Assembly: GCA_029990175.1 (NCBI GenBank)
Contig: JARKIP010000030.1
Location: 18,067,501 to 18,131,500, forward strand
Origin: Petunia secreta
Lineage: Eukaryota > Streptophyta > Magnoliopsida > Solanales > Solanaceae
Reading direction: 5' to 3'
Length of the DNA stretch: 64,000 nucleotides
Below, piece by piece: positions 21,525 to 32,430 of the stretch (its first letter is position 1; every line of letters begins with the position of its first letter). Made by a program: the position numbers and the translations under genes. The notes beneath the pieces are model-generated. The model saw nothing but the letters and a program-made list of their open reading frames with translations. It did no database searches and was not told the origin of the DNA.

Positions 21525-21825
21525 CAGAGCTCCTTTCAAGCGAAAAGTCACAGATCTTCAAGAGGGGTTGAAATCGCGAAAAAGAATATTTGGAAAAAGC
21601 TTTTCGATTTGAATTGGAATGGGTTTAAATCGGGTTTGAGATTAAGAAAAACATAAAATACCCTTCAATGGAGCTGTTGATTTGAACCGAAATTGAAAAA
21701 AAAGGGGGGGGGGGGGGGGCTGGCGGGAACCAGCAGCCGCTGGGTGCTGCAAAAGAAATGGGAAAGGAAGAAGAAGAAGGGAGGAGAGAGAAAGGTAGGT
21801 TTTTTGCCTTTTTTGGATATTGAAT

Positions 21826-21836
21826 TATTATATATA
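21826..21836 (-). promoter_or_regulatory. Candidate TATA box of the transposase gene
   Basis: On the minus strand CATATATATAATAA lies about 300 bp upstream of the 5'-UTR donor and about 120 bp inside the right terminal repeat. This position mirrors that of the Ulp1-like gene. A run of G at about 21702-21719 lies downstream in the leader. Confidence 0.4.
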
Positions 21837-21949
21837 TGGAGGGCTTTTTTGCACTTAATGAAACTTTGGGGGCTGTTTTAATGAGGGACTATATACCACA
21901 CTAAGTAGTGATTAGAGGGGTGTCCCCCTCACCCAATTATTTAGAACTT

Positions 21950-22002
21950 TGTCCCCTTTTTTTCTTTTGGGGACTTAAAAGTCCCCCTCACCCAAAGCAC
22001 CC
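21950..22002 (-). repeat. MULE right terminal inverted repeat
   Basis: Inverted partner of 10220-10273 with an exact 19-base core at 21950-21968. A TCCCCCTCACCCA motif occurs twice (about 21923 and 21982), so the end itself is partly duplicated. Confidence 0.65.
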
Positions 22003-22385
22003 TATACTCTGACAAAAAATTGTCAATTCCTCGATCCTCGTAGGACAAATGAAGTGCATATTATAGCAGAAAGTATACTACTCTCACATGAGGCATCTAA
22101 TTTTATGTAATTCAAACTGATCTTTTGATAATACAACTATTTAACAAAATTAGTCTGGATGGTTCATCGTTTGTTGTGTCATTGATTAAATTATCATTCA
22201 ATCACAAATTTTACTTTCGTGTGAAAGGGAAGTTGGTTTTTAAAATAAACTTGAGTTGCTTGTAAGTTAGTTGTGAATTGTGATATTGGTCAACAGGTAT
22301 ATGATTTTTTTGTTTGTTGTTATTAGTCTCAAGGTGACCTTGATTAGTTTAAGAATTTTTTTGTATAAAAGTATAATTTTTAGAA
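22003..22385. other. Non-coding spacer
   Basis: AT-rich sequence between the MULE and the next element. I see no gene, RNA or element end. Confidence 0.5.
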
Positions 22386-22639
22386 CTTAATTATCAAATA
22401 TAGCAATATTTTAGTAAAATAATTCTACATAGAGGAAAATACAAGTTAATTACATATATAGCAAAAACATATCAATATTTTCTCATAACATACTCAACTC
22501 TTACATTCTTCCTCCTATTTCCCCCACTATCACTTTTGCTCCTCCTATTTATCCCTATTTCACTTTTCCTCCCACTATTTCTCCCAATTTCACTTTTATT
22601 CCTATCATTTCCCCTAATTTCACTTTTCCTCATCCCATC

Positions 22640-23050
22640 CTCGATTTATTTCGTTGTATCTCACCGTATCTCAACTGTTTCTGCACCGTTTCAACTGTTT
22701 CTGCAGCACCGCATCTAACTGTTTCTGCACCGTTTCAATTGTATCTAACTGTTTCTGCAGCACCGTATCTAACTATTTCTGCACCGTTTCAACTGTATCT
22801 AACTGTTTCTGCACCGTTTCAACTGTTTCTGTAGCACCGTATCTAACTGTTTATGCACTGTTTCAACTGTTTCTAATTGTTTCTGCACCGTTTCAATTGT
22901 TTCTGCAGCACCGTATCTAACTGTTTCTGCACCATTTCAACTATTTCTGCAACACCGTATCTAATTGTTTCTGCACCGTATCAACTGTTTCTGCAGCACT
23001 GTAAACTGTTTTTGCACCGTTTTAGATTATTTTCAGCACTGTATCAACAA
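22640..23050. repeat. Minisatellite of ACTGTTTCTGCACCG units
   Basis: Variants of CACCGTATCTAACTG, TTTCTGCACCGTTTCAACTG and TTTCTGCAGCACCG recur about every 18 to 25 bp for some 400 bp, with a higher-order unit of about 45 bp. Open frames across it are a by-product of the repeat. Confidence 0.9.
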
Positions 23051-23887
23051 TTTCTAGATAATTATCTTGACATATCATAGACCTACATAAGAAAATTGAG
23101 AATTTGAAATGACAGAAGAACATATTTGTGAGAATTACAGTCTGATGGAAATCAAAGTAACTAGCATAATTGTGCAGTTCTTCACAAAAAATTACTAGAT
23201 ATTGATATAATTAAACTAAATGACAGGGAATCGGCTGATGAGTGATTAGTTATAACCAACTTTTTCACGAGGGACTTCACTGTAAAGAAACAAAGTGATA
23301 TTAAATGTGAATGTAAAAACATAAAGCAATGACTTCAGTGATCTAACAATTATGTTCCTTTCCTAAATTGTAAGGGTACAGCTCCTGTATAATACGCCAA
23401 TCTCCCTTGAAGAACTTGAGGTATAATAATTAAACATGGGAAAATATGGATGTATAAACGCTTGGTTCTAGCTTTTTATAGCAAGAGATATGCGTAGTGT
23501 GCTAAAATTATTAGATGTTCAGGCAGTAATTATATCGTGTTTAAGGGCCAGTATTGCTAGAGTCCACTCCCTATTTACCAGCTATTGTTACCAGTAAACT
23601 GTGAATGGTAAATAGCACTGTAACCTTGACTAAAAATAGCGAATAAGGGTATAGCAAGTGGAACGTGCCAGAATCGTTACAGACTGAACTATATGGAACC
23701 ACTATCCCCCACTGCAAGAAAATGCTCCAATCCACGCGCCACTATATGCACTTTATATTTACAACAAATTTCCAATCTTCCCACGCTAACTATGCGCAAC
23801 TTTAACCTCTTACCTCTCCTTCCATTCTTTAATCCAAGTTAATTGATTTGGATTATGAATAGGTTTTCTCTAACAGATTAAATGTTC

Positions 23888-24003
23888 AAGGCGGGGGAGG
23901 GGTGATGGCGCTGGGGTGGTGGGGGTAATGGTGGTGGGATGGTGGTGATGGTGTTAGGGTGGGGGTTATGGTGTTGGGGTGGTGGGGTGGGTGTGGGGTG
24001 ATG
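23888..24003. repeat. G-rich GGTGGTGGGGT tract
   Basis: Runs of three to five G separated by T or TGAT continue for about 115 bp, with G-quadruplex potential on the plus strand. It lies near the right end of the TIR element. Confidence 0.75.
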
Positions 24004-24148
24004 GGAGAAAGAGAGAGTAAGTGAGAATTTTTAATTTGGGGAAAATGGAAAGTGAAACTGAGATGTGTTAAATTATTGTTAAATGTGTTAGAAAAATAAT
24101 GCTATGTATTGTAATAAGAGAAATATTGCTATTTTTTTTATAATTAAG

Positions 24149-24671
24149 GGTGAGAATTTGTATATTTGTGTAAAAACTAGTTTAATCTCTTGAAGTGACT
24201 TATTGGCAATCTTTCTCTTTATATTTTGAAGCTTAGGCAAGTTAATACTTATTATATATCTGAAAACTTATCCATGTGCAATATGATTCTTACTTCCATT
24301 TCTCTCATCTCGTTCAAGTGATATGTACAACAATTTTGATATCGTAAATTGACCGATCAAATTGAAAAAAAAAATGAATTCATCACAAACTCCCTTCTTT
24401 TTCAACTATAAATAAAGGACCATAAGCCAAAAGGGGCATCAAAAAATTATTAGAAAGGAGCAAAAATTGACGAATCACTGGGGATTTCTCTATATTTTGA
24501 CGAAAAACTAAGACTTAAACAACTTATAATTTTCACTCAAAATATTGATGTGACGCCTCGCCAAGGCCATTGGGCACAAAAAGGAAAAAAAGTATGAACA
24601 CTTTATTGGGCCCGAGCTAGCTAGTATGCCCGTATATTACAAAGTATTCCATATAAGGAGTAGTAAATACC
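24149..24671. other. Non-coding spacer
   Basis: AT-rich sequence without a recognisable gene or element end. Confidence 0.45.
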
Positions 24672-24960
24672 CAGGGGCAAACACACATAGAGTGGTGTGG
24701 GTGCTCGAGCACCCATTGCGCCGACTCGAAACATATATATTTATATAGACAACTCTGTATGGATAAGATATATGGTATTGTTAGTACCCAAATAACAAAC
24801 CATCTAGTGCAAACGGTGCTAGGTAGCTAAGCTCTTGGAACCTTAGGACCTGGAGTTTGATTCCCGCTAGTGTTGAAAACACGTGTTGCCTCTTCCTCTC
24901 CATCTGGTCTTCGCTTTGCTTGTCCCCCCCCCCCCTCCTCTCTCTCTCGAGCTGTATGTT
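24672..24960. mobile_element. hAT-like left end with tRNA-like box motifs (fragment)
   Basis: CAGGGGCAAACACACA followed by GGTGCTCGAGCACCCATT and CGACTCGAAACATATA resembles the left end of non-autonomous hAT-type repeats with CAGGGGCGGA ends. Further right, TAGCTAAGCTCTTGG (about 24824-24838) and GGAGTTTGATTCCCG (about 24852-24866) resemble pol III A and B boxes at tRNA-like spacing, so a tRNA-derived SINE piece is possible. No right end is found. Confidence 0.35.
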
Positions 24961-25054
24961 GTTTGAATTTTAATTTTGTCCGAGTGTACGTATAACAATA
25001 TTGTTTTAATTTATATTAGTCAGATTAGTGAATTATGGATAGTCTTAAGCAAGC

Positions 25055-25288
25055 TGTAATTAACAGATTGGTGTAATAAGGGCAAATTAGTAATTTTCCC
25101 ATGTCCAGAAGTTAGTTAACAGAAGTAGTTAGGTTTTAAAATTATGTTAATCCCTTTCCTAACTACCCCGCGTGTATATAAAGCCTCTAACGCTTATCTG
25201 CGCTTAATGAATCAACACAGATTCTTCTCATCACTCTCTTCTATTTCTCTCTCTCAACCCTATTTCATCATCTAATTCCCAATTAACA
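25055..25288 (+). mobile_element. 5' LTR of copia element, family A
   Basis: It starts TGTAATTAACAG, has the TATA box GTGTATATAAAGCC at about 25171-25184 and ends CCAATTAACA just before a tRNA-Met primer site. It does not resemble the LTR at 29534-29743. Confidence 0.65.
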
Positions 25289-25291
25289 ACA

Positions 25292-25303
25292 TGGTATCAG
25301 AGC
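25292..25303 (+). other. Primer binding site, initiator tRNA-Met
   Basis: TGGTATCAGAGC is the standard plant retrotransposon primer site complementary to the initiator Met-tRNA 3' end. Confidence 0.9.
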
Positions 25304-25448
25304 CGATCAGGCTAGTCAAGAAGATCTGGAACTGAGCCTTGATTCTGGTAAATCTGCACTTACTGCATTTCTGTTTTGTGTTTTCTTTCTTTACGATTGA
25401 ATCTTGATAATTGAAAGTAATTCAAGAACTAGTTTTCCGCATTGTTTA

Positions 25449-28043
25449 ATGGCTTTCAATAAAAATGTCCCTGGGCATGGGGTTCCTGCTTTGGATCACA
25501 ATCACCTATTATATCTACAATCCAATGATATTAGTGGCATTTCTTTAATTTCTATACAATTGTCTGGGAGTGAGAATTACTCACTGTGGAGCAGATCCAT
25601 GAGGATTGCTTTACTAGGAAGAAACAAATTAGGGTTAGTCGATGGATCCTGTAAGAAAGAAATGTATGAAGAAGGTCTATGGACTCAATGAAGAAATGTA
25701 TGAAGAAGGTCTATGGACTCAATGGGAGAGGTGCAATGCTATAGTATTGTCTTGGTTGATGAATTCTGTTTCAAACACATTACTGGATGGAATTGTTTAT
25801 GCTTCAAATGCTCATACTGTTTGGGAGGATCTGAAAGAAAGGTTGGACAAAGTGAATGACTCAAGAACCTTCAACTTGCATAAAGAAATAGCATCTTTAA
25901 CTCAAGGGACAAATTCTATAGTTGTGTATTTCTCTAAACTGAAGGATATGTGGGATGAGTTTGATGCTCTAGTCCCAACTCCAGGATATGATTGTGACAT
26001 GTCTAAGGATTTTAAGACTTATGTGTAAAGGCAAAAACTGTACCAATTCCTTATGGGCTTAAATGACTCATATCTTCAAGCAAGAAGTCAAATCTTGCTC
26101 ATGAGTCCACTTCCTACTGCAAATCAGGCGTATGCCATGATTATTAGTGATGAGAGTCAAAAGGGATGCACATCTAACACAGGAATTCTGGGAGCTGCAC
26201 CTGTTATAACTGGTTTGGATCAGGCTACTATGTACATCAAGGCTAAAGGAACTCAAGGAGCCAACAAATACAAGAAGCAGGTCAATAATTTTTACTGTGA
26301 TTTCTGCAAATTGACCAATCATACTAGAGAGAGATGTTGGAAACTGGATGGATATCATCCAGATTTCAAGAAGAGAAAGGCAAACAATGGTTCAACATAC
26401 AATGTTCACTCTGATGGGTACGATGATCTCTCCTATCAACTTGCTGGACCAATGACACAGTTGGGAGGTTGCACTTTTACACCAGAACAGTATACACAAA
26501 TCTTACAGATGATGGGAAGTAACAACAATGACAATTCAATATCAGCAGCCAACATTGCAGGTATTAGCAGTGCTCTACTTGTATCTACTGATTCAAAAGA
26601 ATGGATTATTGATACTGGAGCCAACAATTACATGGTCTCAGATATTTCATTATTAGATAGAATTTTGTACAAGCTGCAAATCTAAAAAAGGTGTTTTTAC
26701 CTAATGGAGACACAGTAAGTTTAACACATACTGGTTCTAGCAACATAGCAGGGATAATGTGCTAACAAATATGTTTCATCTGCCCCAATTTAAGTATAAC
26801 TTACTATCAGTGTCTCAAGTTACCAAAGAGCTTGGTTGCTCAGTCACCTTTTTCCCAAACTTTTATGTATTCCAGGATCTCTGCAATGGGAAGGTGAGGC
26901 TGATTGGTAAAGAGAAAAATGGACTTTATCTGATGCAGCAACAAGGTGATGACAAACTGGAAGCACATAGCTTAGCTGCTCAGATCAATGATCAAGAAGT
27001 TGGATTGTGGCACAAGAGGCTTGGACATGTGTCCACAAATGTGCTTAAAAGAATTCTGTCTGTTGATAGTAATAGAGTTAGCAGTATAGTTGATAGTTGA
27101 TAGTTGTACATTTTGTCCTTGTGCTAAACAAACTAGAATTCTATTCCCTAGAAGTTCTATCAGAAGTACATATACATTTGAGTTGATACATGTAGATTTT
27201 TGGGGACCTTATAAAGTTCCTACATATAATGGTAATAAGTACTTTCTGACTGTAGTTGATGATATGACAAGGATGACTTGGTTGTTTCTACTGAAATTGA
27301 AATCTGATGTGTGTGTTGCATTACAAATCTTCTTCACTCAAGTTAAAACTCAGTTCAACTGTTCTGTCAAAATAATAAGGACCGATAATGGAGCAGAGTT
27401 TTATTCAGTCTGTCATGATCTGTTTATCAGTTTAGGTATTATCTATCAAAGGACTTGTGTTTATACACCACAGCAAAATGGTGTAGCAGAAAGAAAACAC
27501 AGGCAAGTTCTTGAAGTAACTATAGCAATAAGATTTCGAGGAAATATTCTACTGAAATACTGGGGGTCATTGTGTATTAGCAGCTGCCTATCTGATAAAC
27601 AGAACTCCTTCTTCAGCTATTAGTTATCATACACTATTTGAGAAATTATATCACAGGAAACCTTCACTACAGCACCTGAGGGTCATAGGCTGCAGATGCA
27701 TTACCAAAATTGTACAGCAATATAATAAGCTGCAGTCAAGAACAGTAGCAGCTGTGCATATGGGCTATTAAGAAGTTCAAAAGGGGTATCTCTTACTTAA
27801 CTTAACTAACAAGAGTTTCTTTGTTATCAGAGATGTTATCTTCAGTGAGAATGTATTTCCTTTTAAACAAGTGACACATTCTCCTCCTCTATTTCTTGAA
27901 AATCACACCACAGCTGACACAGATGATCCTACTGTTCCATCTCTTCAAGAACATCTCATTAACAACCCAGAGGGAGATGATATTGATATTGAATTACATG
28001 AACCAGCACCTCAAGAACATGTAGCAGAAGCTGAACAGCCTAT
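25449..28043 (+). pseudogene. copia gag-protease-integrase (family A), broken
   Basis: Gag begins near MAFNKNVPGHGVPALD and keeps the copia gag core (QLSGSENYSLWSRSM). A zinc knuckle CDFCKLTNHTRERC lies at about 26299-26340. The protease motif reads WIIDTGANNYMVSD (about 26604-26645). The pre-integrase LWHKRLGHVS and integrase core follow (HVDFWGPYKV, VVDDMTRMTW, IIRTDNGAEF and TPQQNGVAERKHR, about 27190-27510). Breaks include a 34-bp tandem duplication at 25659-25726, a stop at about 26026, and further stops at about 26682, 27100 and 27620. The part after about 27620 decays into the C-terminal integrase region and stops at about 28048. Confidence 0.85.
25659..25726 (+). repeat. 34-bp tandem duplication in gag
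   Basis: GAAATGTATGAAGAAGGTCT and the 14 bases after it occur at 25659 and again at 25693. Because 34 is not a multiple of three, it shifts the gag frame. Confidence 0.9.
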
Positions 28044-28047
28044 CCAA

Positions 28048-29524
28048 TAATTGAAGGCATTGGAAGCGAACAGAACTTGGGAGATAGTTCGCTTACCTAC
28101 GGGGAAGAAGGCCCTCGGATGCCGATGGGTATACAAGATAAAGTACAACTCGGATGGAACTATTGAAAGGTACAAAGCAAGACTGGTGATTTTTGGGAAT
28201 CATCAAATCGAAGGAGTTGATTACACGGAGACATTTGCACCGGTTGCAAAGATGGTGATTGTCCAAGTTTTTCTGGCCGTAGCAGCTGCCAAAAATTGGG
28301 AATTGCATCAGATGGATGTGCACAATGCATTTTTGCATGGTGATCTTCACGAGGAAGTATATATGAAATTGCCTCTGGGACATCGCATGACTGGGAGAGG
28401 AACTGTGTGTCGCCTTCGAATATCATTGTATGGTTTAAAACAAGCTCCCAGATGTTAGTTTGCGAAGTTGTCTGCTGCTCTTAAGCAATATGGGTTTTGA
28501 CAATCGTATTCGGATTACTCATTATTTATGATGAAGAAGGAAAATTTACAATTGAATGTGCTTGCTTATGTGGATGATTTAATCATATCTGGTAATGATT
28601 CGAAGGCAATTCGAAATTTTAAGTTGTATCTCTCGAAATGTTTCCATATGAAAGATTTTAGGTGCCTTGAAATACTTCTTGGGAGTTGAAGTAGCAAGGG
28701 CTCCGAAGGAAATCTTCTTGTGTCAGAAGAAGTATGCATTGGATATCATAACGGAAGCAGGCTTGTTGGGGGCAAAACCAGTTGGTACACCGATAGAACA
28801 AAATCATCGCTTGGCGCTTGCGATTAGTCGTTTTATCAAAGATCCTGAACGTTATCGGCGACTGATTGGTAGATTGATTTACTTGTGTTTTACACGACCG
28901 GATTTGTCCTATAGTGTGCATGTGTTGTCGCAATTCATGCAGAGTCCCTGTATTGAGCATATGGAAGCAGCACTTAGGGTTGTTCGATATTTGAAAGGCT
29001 GTCCGGGACAAGGCGTCGTATTTGATTCTCAGTGTGATTTGATATTGCACGGGTGGTGTGACTCTGATTGGGCAGGTTGTCCATTGACACGTCGATCGTT
29101 GACAGGTTGGTATGTGTTGTTAGGGGACTCACCGATATCGTGGAGAACGAAGAAGCAACAAATCGTGTCGAGGTCCTCCGCCGAGGCAGAGTATCGACCG
29201 ATGGCGATGACTGTGTGTAAATTGAAGTGGTTGAAAGGGATATTATGGAACCCTGGAATCGATCACAAGTCTCCGATGAATTTGAAGTGTGACAGTCAAG
29301 CAGCGTTACATATTTCTCGGAATCCTGTCTTTCATGAACGCACTAAACACATCGAAGTCGACTGTCACTTTGTTCGAAATGAAATTATTGGAGGAATCAT
29401 TCGTCCCAGCTATGTGCCTACGACCGCTCAACTTGCTGATATCTTTACGAAGGCGCTGGGACGTGCCCAGTTCGAGTACTTCCTTAACAAGTTGGGCATA
29501 AGGAACCCTCACGCTCCAACTTGA
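28048..29524 (+). pseudogene. copia reverse transcriptase-RNase H (family B), broken
   Basis: The frame starts abruptly with LKALEANRTWEIVRLPTGK, followed by KALGCRWVYKIKYNSDGTI, FAPVAKMV, HQMDVHNAFLHGDL, SLYGLKQAP and LAYVDDLIISG (catalytic YVDD). Then come FLGVEVAR, GRLIYLCFTRPDLSYSV and the RNase H core CDSDWAGCP, VSRSSAEAEYR, IFTKALG. Stops at about 28458, 28500 and a shift near 28660 break it. Downstream is a polypurine tract (TTGAGGGGGG, 29521-29530) and an LTR unlike the one upstream of gag. The linker normally found before the reverse transcriptase is missing, which fits a recombination joint near 28048. Confidence 0.85.
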
Positions 29525-29533
29525 GGGGGGTAA

Positions 29534-29743
29534 TGAAGGTTATATTGCGAAGAATAGGTTAGATATGTAAATAGGTTAACTATGTAAATTGTATATTGGG
29601 CCAAGCCCGTTAAGCTTACTTGGTCCCTAAGTTAGGTTTACTAGATTTTCTCTTGTATAAATAGGGACTCCCTTCATCAATGAAAGGAAGAGTTTTACAC
29701 CCAAATCTTATTCTTCTCTTGTGTGAGTGTGTTTGGTTTTACA
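29534..29743 (+). mobile_element. 3' LTR of copia element, family B
   Basis: It starts TGAAGGTTATATTGCG after the polypurine tract, has TTGTATAAATAGGGAC (TATA) at about 29655-29670 and ends GGTTTTACA. The next five bases CGACC belong to the interrupted receptor-kinase gene. Confidence 0.7.
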
Positions 29744-30957
29744 CGACCCAATAATATTATTTTTGCTGAAGTTGTTAGTGGCCTTCATGAGATCACTTAA
29801 TCTCATTTTTGAAACAGACTTCTCAAACATCAAAAGCTGGAAAAAAAAAAAGGATAACGGATGCTAAGTTACCAGAACCAGAGGCATTAACTAGAGAGCT
29901 GGAAAATCACGCAGGAGAGAGTAAAAAATCATTTTCTCAATAAGGAACAAGAAAGATCTAAGAAAAGAAGAAGAATTATGGCTCCTAAATTTCTATAGAA
30001 GCTTAAGAAAAGCAAGCAATAGAAATGAATTTGACTAATCAAGCAAAGGTGAGGGAAAATTGAAATTCTTGATGAAGAGAAAAGGTGTAATGACTTGCCA
30101 CAGAAAAAATCTTACCTTGATCATTTTGGCACCCTTAATACTCTTCGCGCATTTATTACCCTTAGGATCATCATCCTTTTTCTTCTTCCTGGAGACCCTT
30201 CTTAAATAGAAGAACATACCAATGGCCATGGCTACAGCAGCTATAGTCACCCCACCAACAGCTGCACCAATAATAATTCCGGTATCTTTTTTCTTTGCAG
30301 GACTGCGGCAGACAGATAATAGACCTCCACACAGTCCTAGATTATTAGCATAACTCTCAGCAGGTATAGTTGCATTTATAAAATTTGGAACTGCCCAGTC
30401 AATTGATTGTTTGCTACACTAAATGTCTTCAGTCGACCCAACAGGCCAATCTGCGGAGGAATTTGACCTGTCAACCGGTTGTTATCAAGTTTAAGGACAT
30501 TCAGGTAAGAGCAATTAGCAAGATTCACAGGGATTTCTCCCGATAGTTGGTTGGAGGACAGATCAAGGGTCACCACGAAACCTATAACTTTTGAGATGTT
30601 AGATGAAAGACTTCCGTGGAGCTTGTTGTTTGAAAGATCTAAGGAAGTCAAAGCTGCGCAATTCTGAATACCACGTGGAAACTCGCCCTTGAGCCCCATA
30701 TCTGGAAGACTGATACTCAGAACCTTGCTCTCATCAGGATGCCAGCACTGAATCCCAATAAATTTGCAGATAAAACCTTCAGTTTGATTATCAAAATTCC
30801 ACGTATTGGCTAAGATATTGGATGGGTCTTCTAAGGAACTTCGAATAGATCTCAAACAGTCGATGTCGTTTTGAAGAGCACAACAGATAGTGCAACTCAA
30901 GAGCAGATAGATCAAAGTAGCAGGACGAGTGATAGTGGCTCCACAATTTGACACCAT
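29744..30957 (-). pseudogene. BIR1-like LRR receptor kinase, disrupted
   Basis: The start at 30957 opens a signal peptide (LIYLLLSCTICCALQ), a short N-terminal LRR cap and about four LRRs (LTSLDLSNNKLHGSL, TLDLSSNQLSGEIP, LKLDNNRLTGQIP). A single-base deletion near 30392 (ACTGGGCAGTTCC where GGGCCAGTTCCA is expected) shifts the frame. Coding then resumes through NNLGLCGG, the transmembrane segment GVTIAAVAMAIGMFFYL and KKKKDDDPKG to a donor AAG/GTAAGA (intron from 30115). Exon 2 starts at 29836 (LLMFEKSVSKMRLSDLMKA) and ends after NNIIGS at 29744. There the copia LTR begins, inside the kinase glycine-rich loop. The kinase lobe is absent from the window. Plant BIR-type proteins are short LRR pseudokinase co-receptor regulators at the plasma membrane. 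Two independent lesions make it a pseudogene. Confidence 0.85.
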
Positions 30958-31651
30958 CTTTGAGCAAGGTCTAGTAATAGTGGCATTAACTTAAGGGCCT
31001 ATTCGAGATCTGTACAAACTAGCACGCAAAGCCTAAAGCATATTTGTGGGTTGCAGAAACAAAGCCAGTTTTCTTAAGCAATCCAACAGTCTGCAAAATA
31101 TTGAAGGAAGACGTCATAGAGTATACAAGCAGACAGTTGTTTCTCATTGACGATCATAAGATATAAAGAACTAAAGGTACTGGAAAGCTGTGGAATTTAA
31201 CATGAGTGCCAAGTTATACTGCTAGAGAACAAGAAATAGAAAAGAGAGCAAGTAAAAACATCCAAACAAAGAAAACTCAACCATTAAAGTAGAAAATATC
31301 TTCACAATTCACTTGCTACATGTATATTCAATTAATAACACTGAAGAGACAATTGAATCGTTATTAGAATGAAGCACTGGATGTTTTTTCAACTCAGCAC
31401 TACAACAAGCCTCCTCTTTCGACAAAAGGTAAAAAAAAAAATTGTCAGAATACACTCAACAAGTGAAAAAGGCAATAGCAAGCTAGCACTCAATTGGATA
31501 AACTGCAAAATCACTCTCAAGTTGCAGGTTCATACTTATTCGCAACATTGTATACTTTCTCAAAAAAAAAAAAAAAAAAAAGCAAATCAATTGGATAGAT
31601 TGAAAAATGAAAAAAAAAAATGAAAGAATACTACAATAATTACGCATCAAT
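30958..31651. other. Upstream region of the BIR1-like gene
   Basis: Expected promoter and 5' UTR of the minus-strand receptor gene. A-rich runs at about 31425-31442 and 31561-31620. No other gene is visible. Confidence 0.5.
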
Positions 31652-31664
31652 CCCTAACTAGTTG
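31652..31664 (+). repeat. Target-site duplication, left (CCCTAACTAGTTG)
   Basis: Identical to 32431-32443 and directly next to the element at 31665-32430. Confidence 0.85.
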
Positions 31665-32430
31665 TGAATGGATCCCCTCCAGTGTTACTTTGTGCATTAT
31701 TGTTCAATGGTATATCAAATGTCTAACACGTGTCTAAAGTTTTTGGGCTCTTTACATATATATCCGCCCATCAAGAAATAATTACTTTTAGGTGTCCATA
31801 ACTTTTTGTATCCAAAATTTAATACATATTAAATATATTTCTTAATATTAATATTTAATAGTATGATGTTCAACTCCCTTAACTAAAGGAAACAATCAAT
31901 GGTAAAAAAAATAGATTACCATTAAATATGGTAGTTGCACGATTTTAGGCTTAATGATAGAGTCCTATCAACATAATAATATTTAAAATATTAAATATAT
32001 ATTTTAAATATATAATATATATTTAAATATCAATAATATTTAAAATATTAAATATATATTTAAAATTTGAAATATCAATAATATTAAATATCAATAAGAT
32101 TAATATATTCAATATATATTAAATATATTAATATATCAATAATATTAATATATTAAATATATGTTTAAAATATTAAATATATATCAATAATATTTAAAAT
32201 ATTAAATACATATTTAAAATATATTTAAAAAGGGTAAAATGTATATGGAAAGAAACAAACAAGAAAAGGTGTACAGAAAAAGAAATTATTCTTGGTCAAC
32301 GTTCATGGGGCGTAAATTTCCCAATAAAATTTGTGAATGATGTCAGCCTTTAAACACTTTAAGGCCACATGTCAGTATGTAACATACCATTGAACAATAC
32401 TGCACAAAGTAACACTGGAGGAGATCTGTT
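31665..32430. mobile_element. 766-bp non-autonomous TIR element (MULE-like)
   Basis: Ends are inverted repeats of about 50 bp. The left CCTCCAGTGTTACTTTGTGC followed by TTCAATGGTAT matches the inverted right end with only a few changes. The interior (about 31950-32230) is an AT-rich tangle of AATATTTAAAATATTAAATA units without coding. A 13-bp duplication flanks it; part of this may be chance extension of a 9 to 11-bp MULE duplication. It lies upstream of the BIR1-like gene. Confidence 0.75.

Larger units (their letters stand above)
10220..22002. mobile_element. Autonomous-looking Mutator-like element with Ulp1-type gene
   Basis: An approximately 11.8-kb element is bounded by imperfect terminal inverted repeats. 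It carries a MURA-type transposase gene (18307-21010, minus) and a DUF1985/Ulp1-like peptidase gene (11300-15525, plus) in convergent order. Plant MULEs with a captured Ulp1-like peptidase (KAONASHI type) are known, and this looks like a member. All splice sites needed for both genes are consensus and no stop breaks either frame, so it may still be active. I could not find a clean 9-bp target duplication, so the outer ends are approximate. It lies about 0.4 kb upstream of the thioesterase start. Confidence 0.8.
22386..24148. mobile_element. Non-autonomous TIR element carrying a minisatellite
   Basis: The left end CTTAATTATCAAATATAGCA (from 22386) and the inverted right end CTTAATTATAAAAAAAATAG (ending at 24148) match with small gaps. 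The match continues through AGCAATATTT and on to ACATAG. Inward, C-rich sequence on the left corresponds to G-rich sequence on the right. No transposase frame is present. The superfamily is unclear; long AT-rich ends and an unrelated interior would suit a MULE-type non-autonomous element. I found no clear target duplication. Confidence 0.5.

Noticed and set aside
22536..23080. ORFs with repeated QLFLQHR or NCFCTV units
   Set aside because: Produced by the minisatellite in three frames; no domain or start context.
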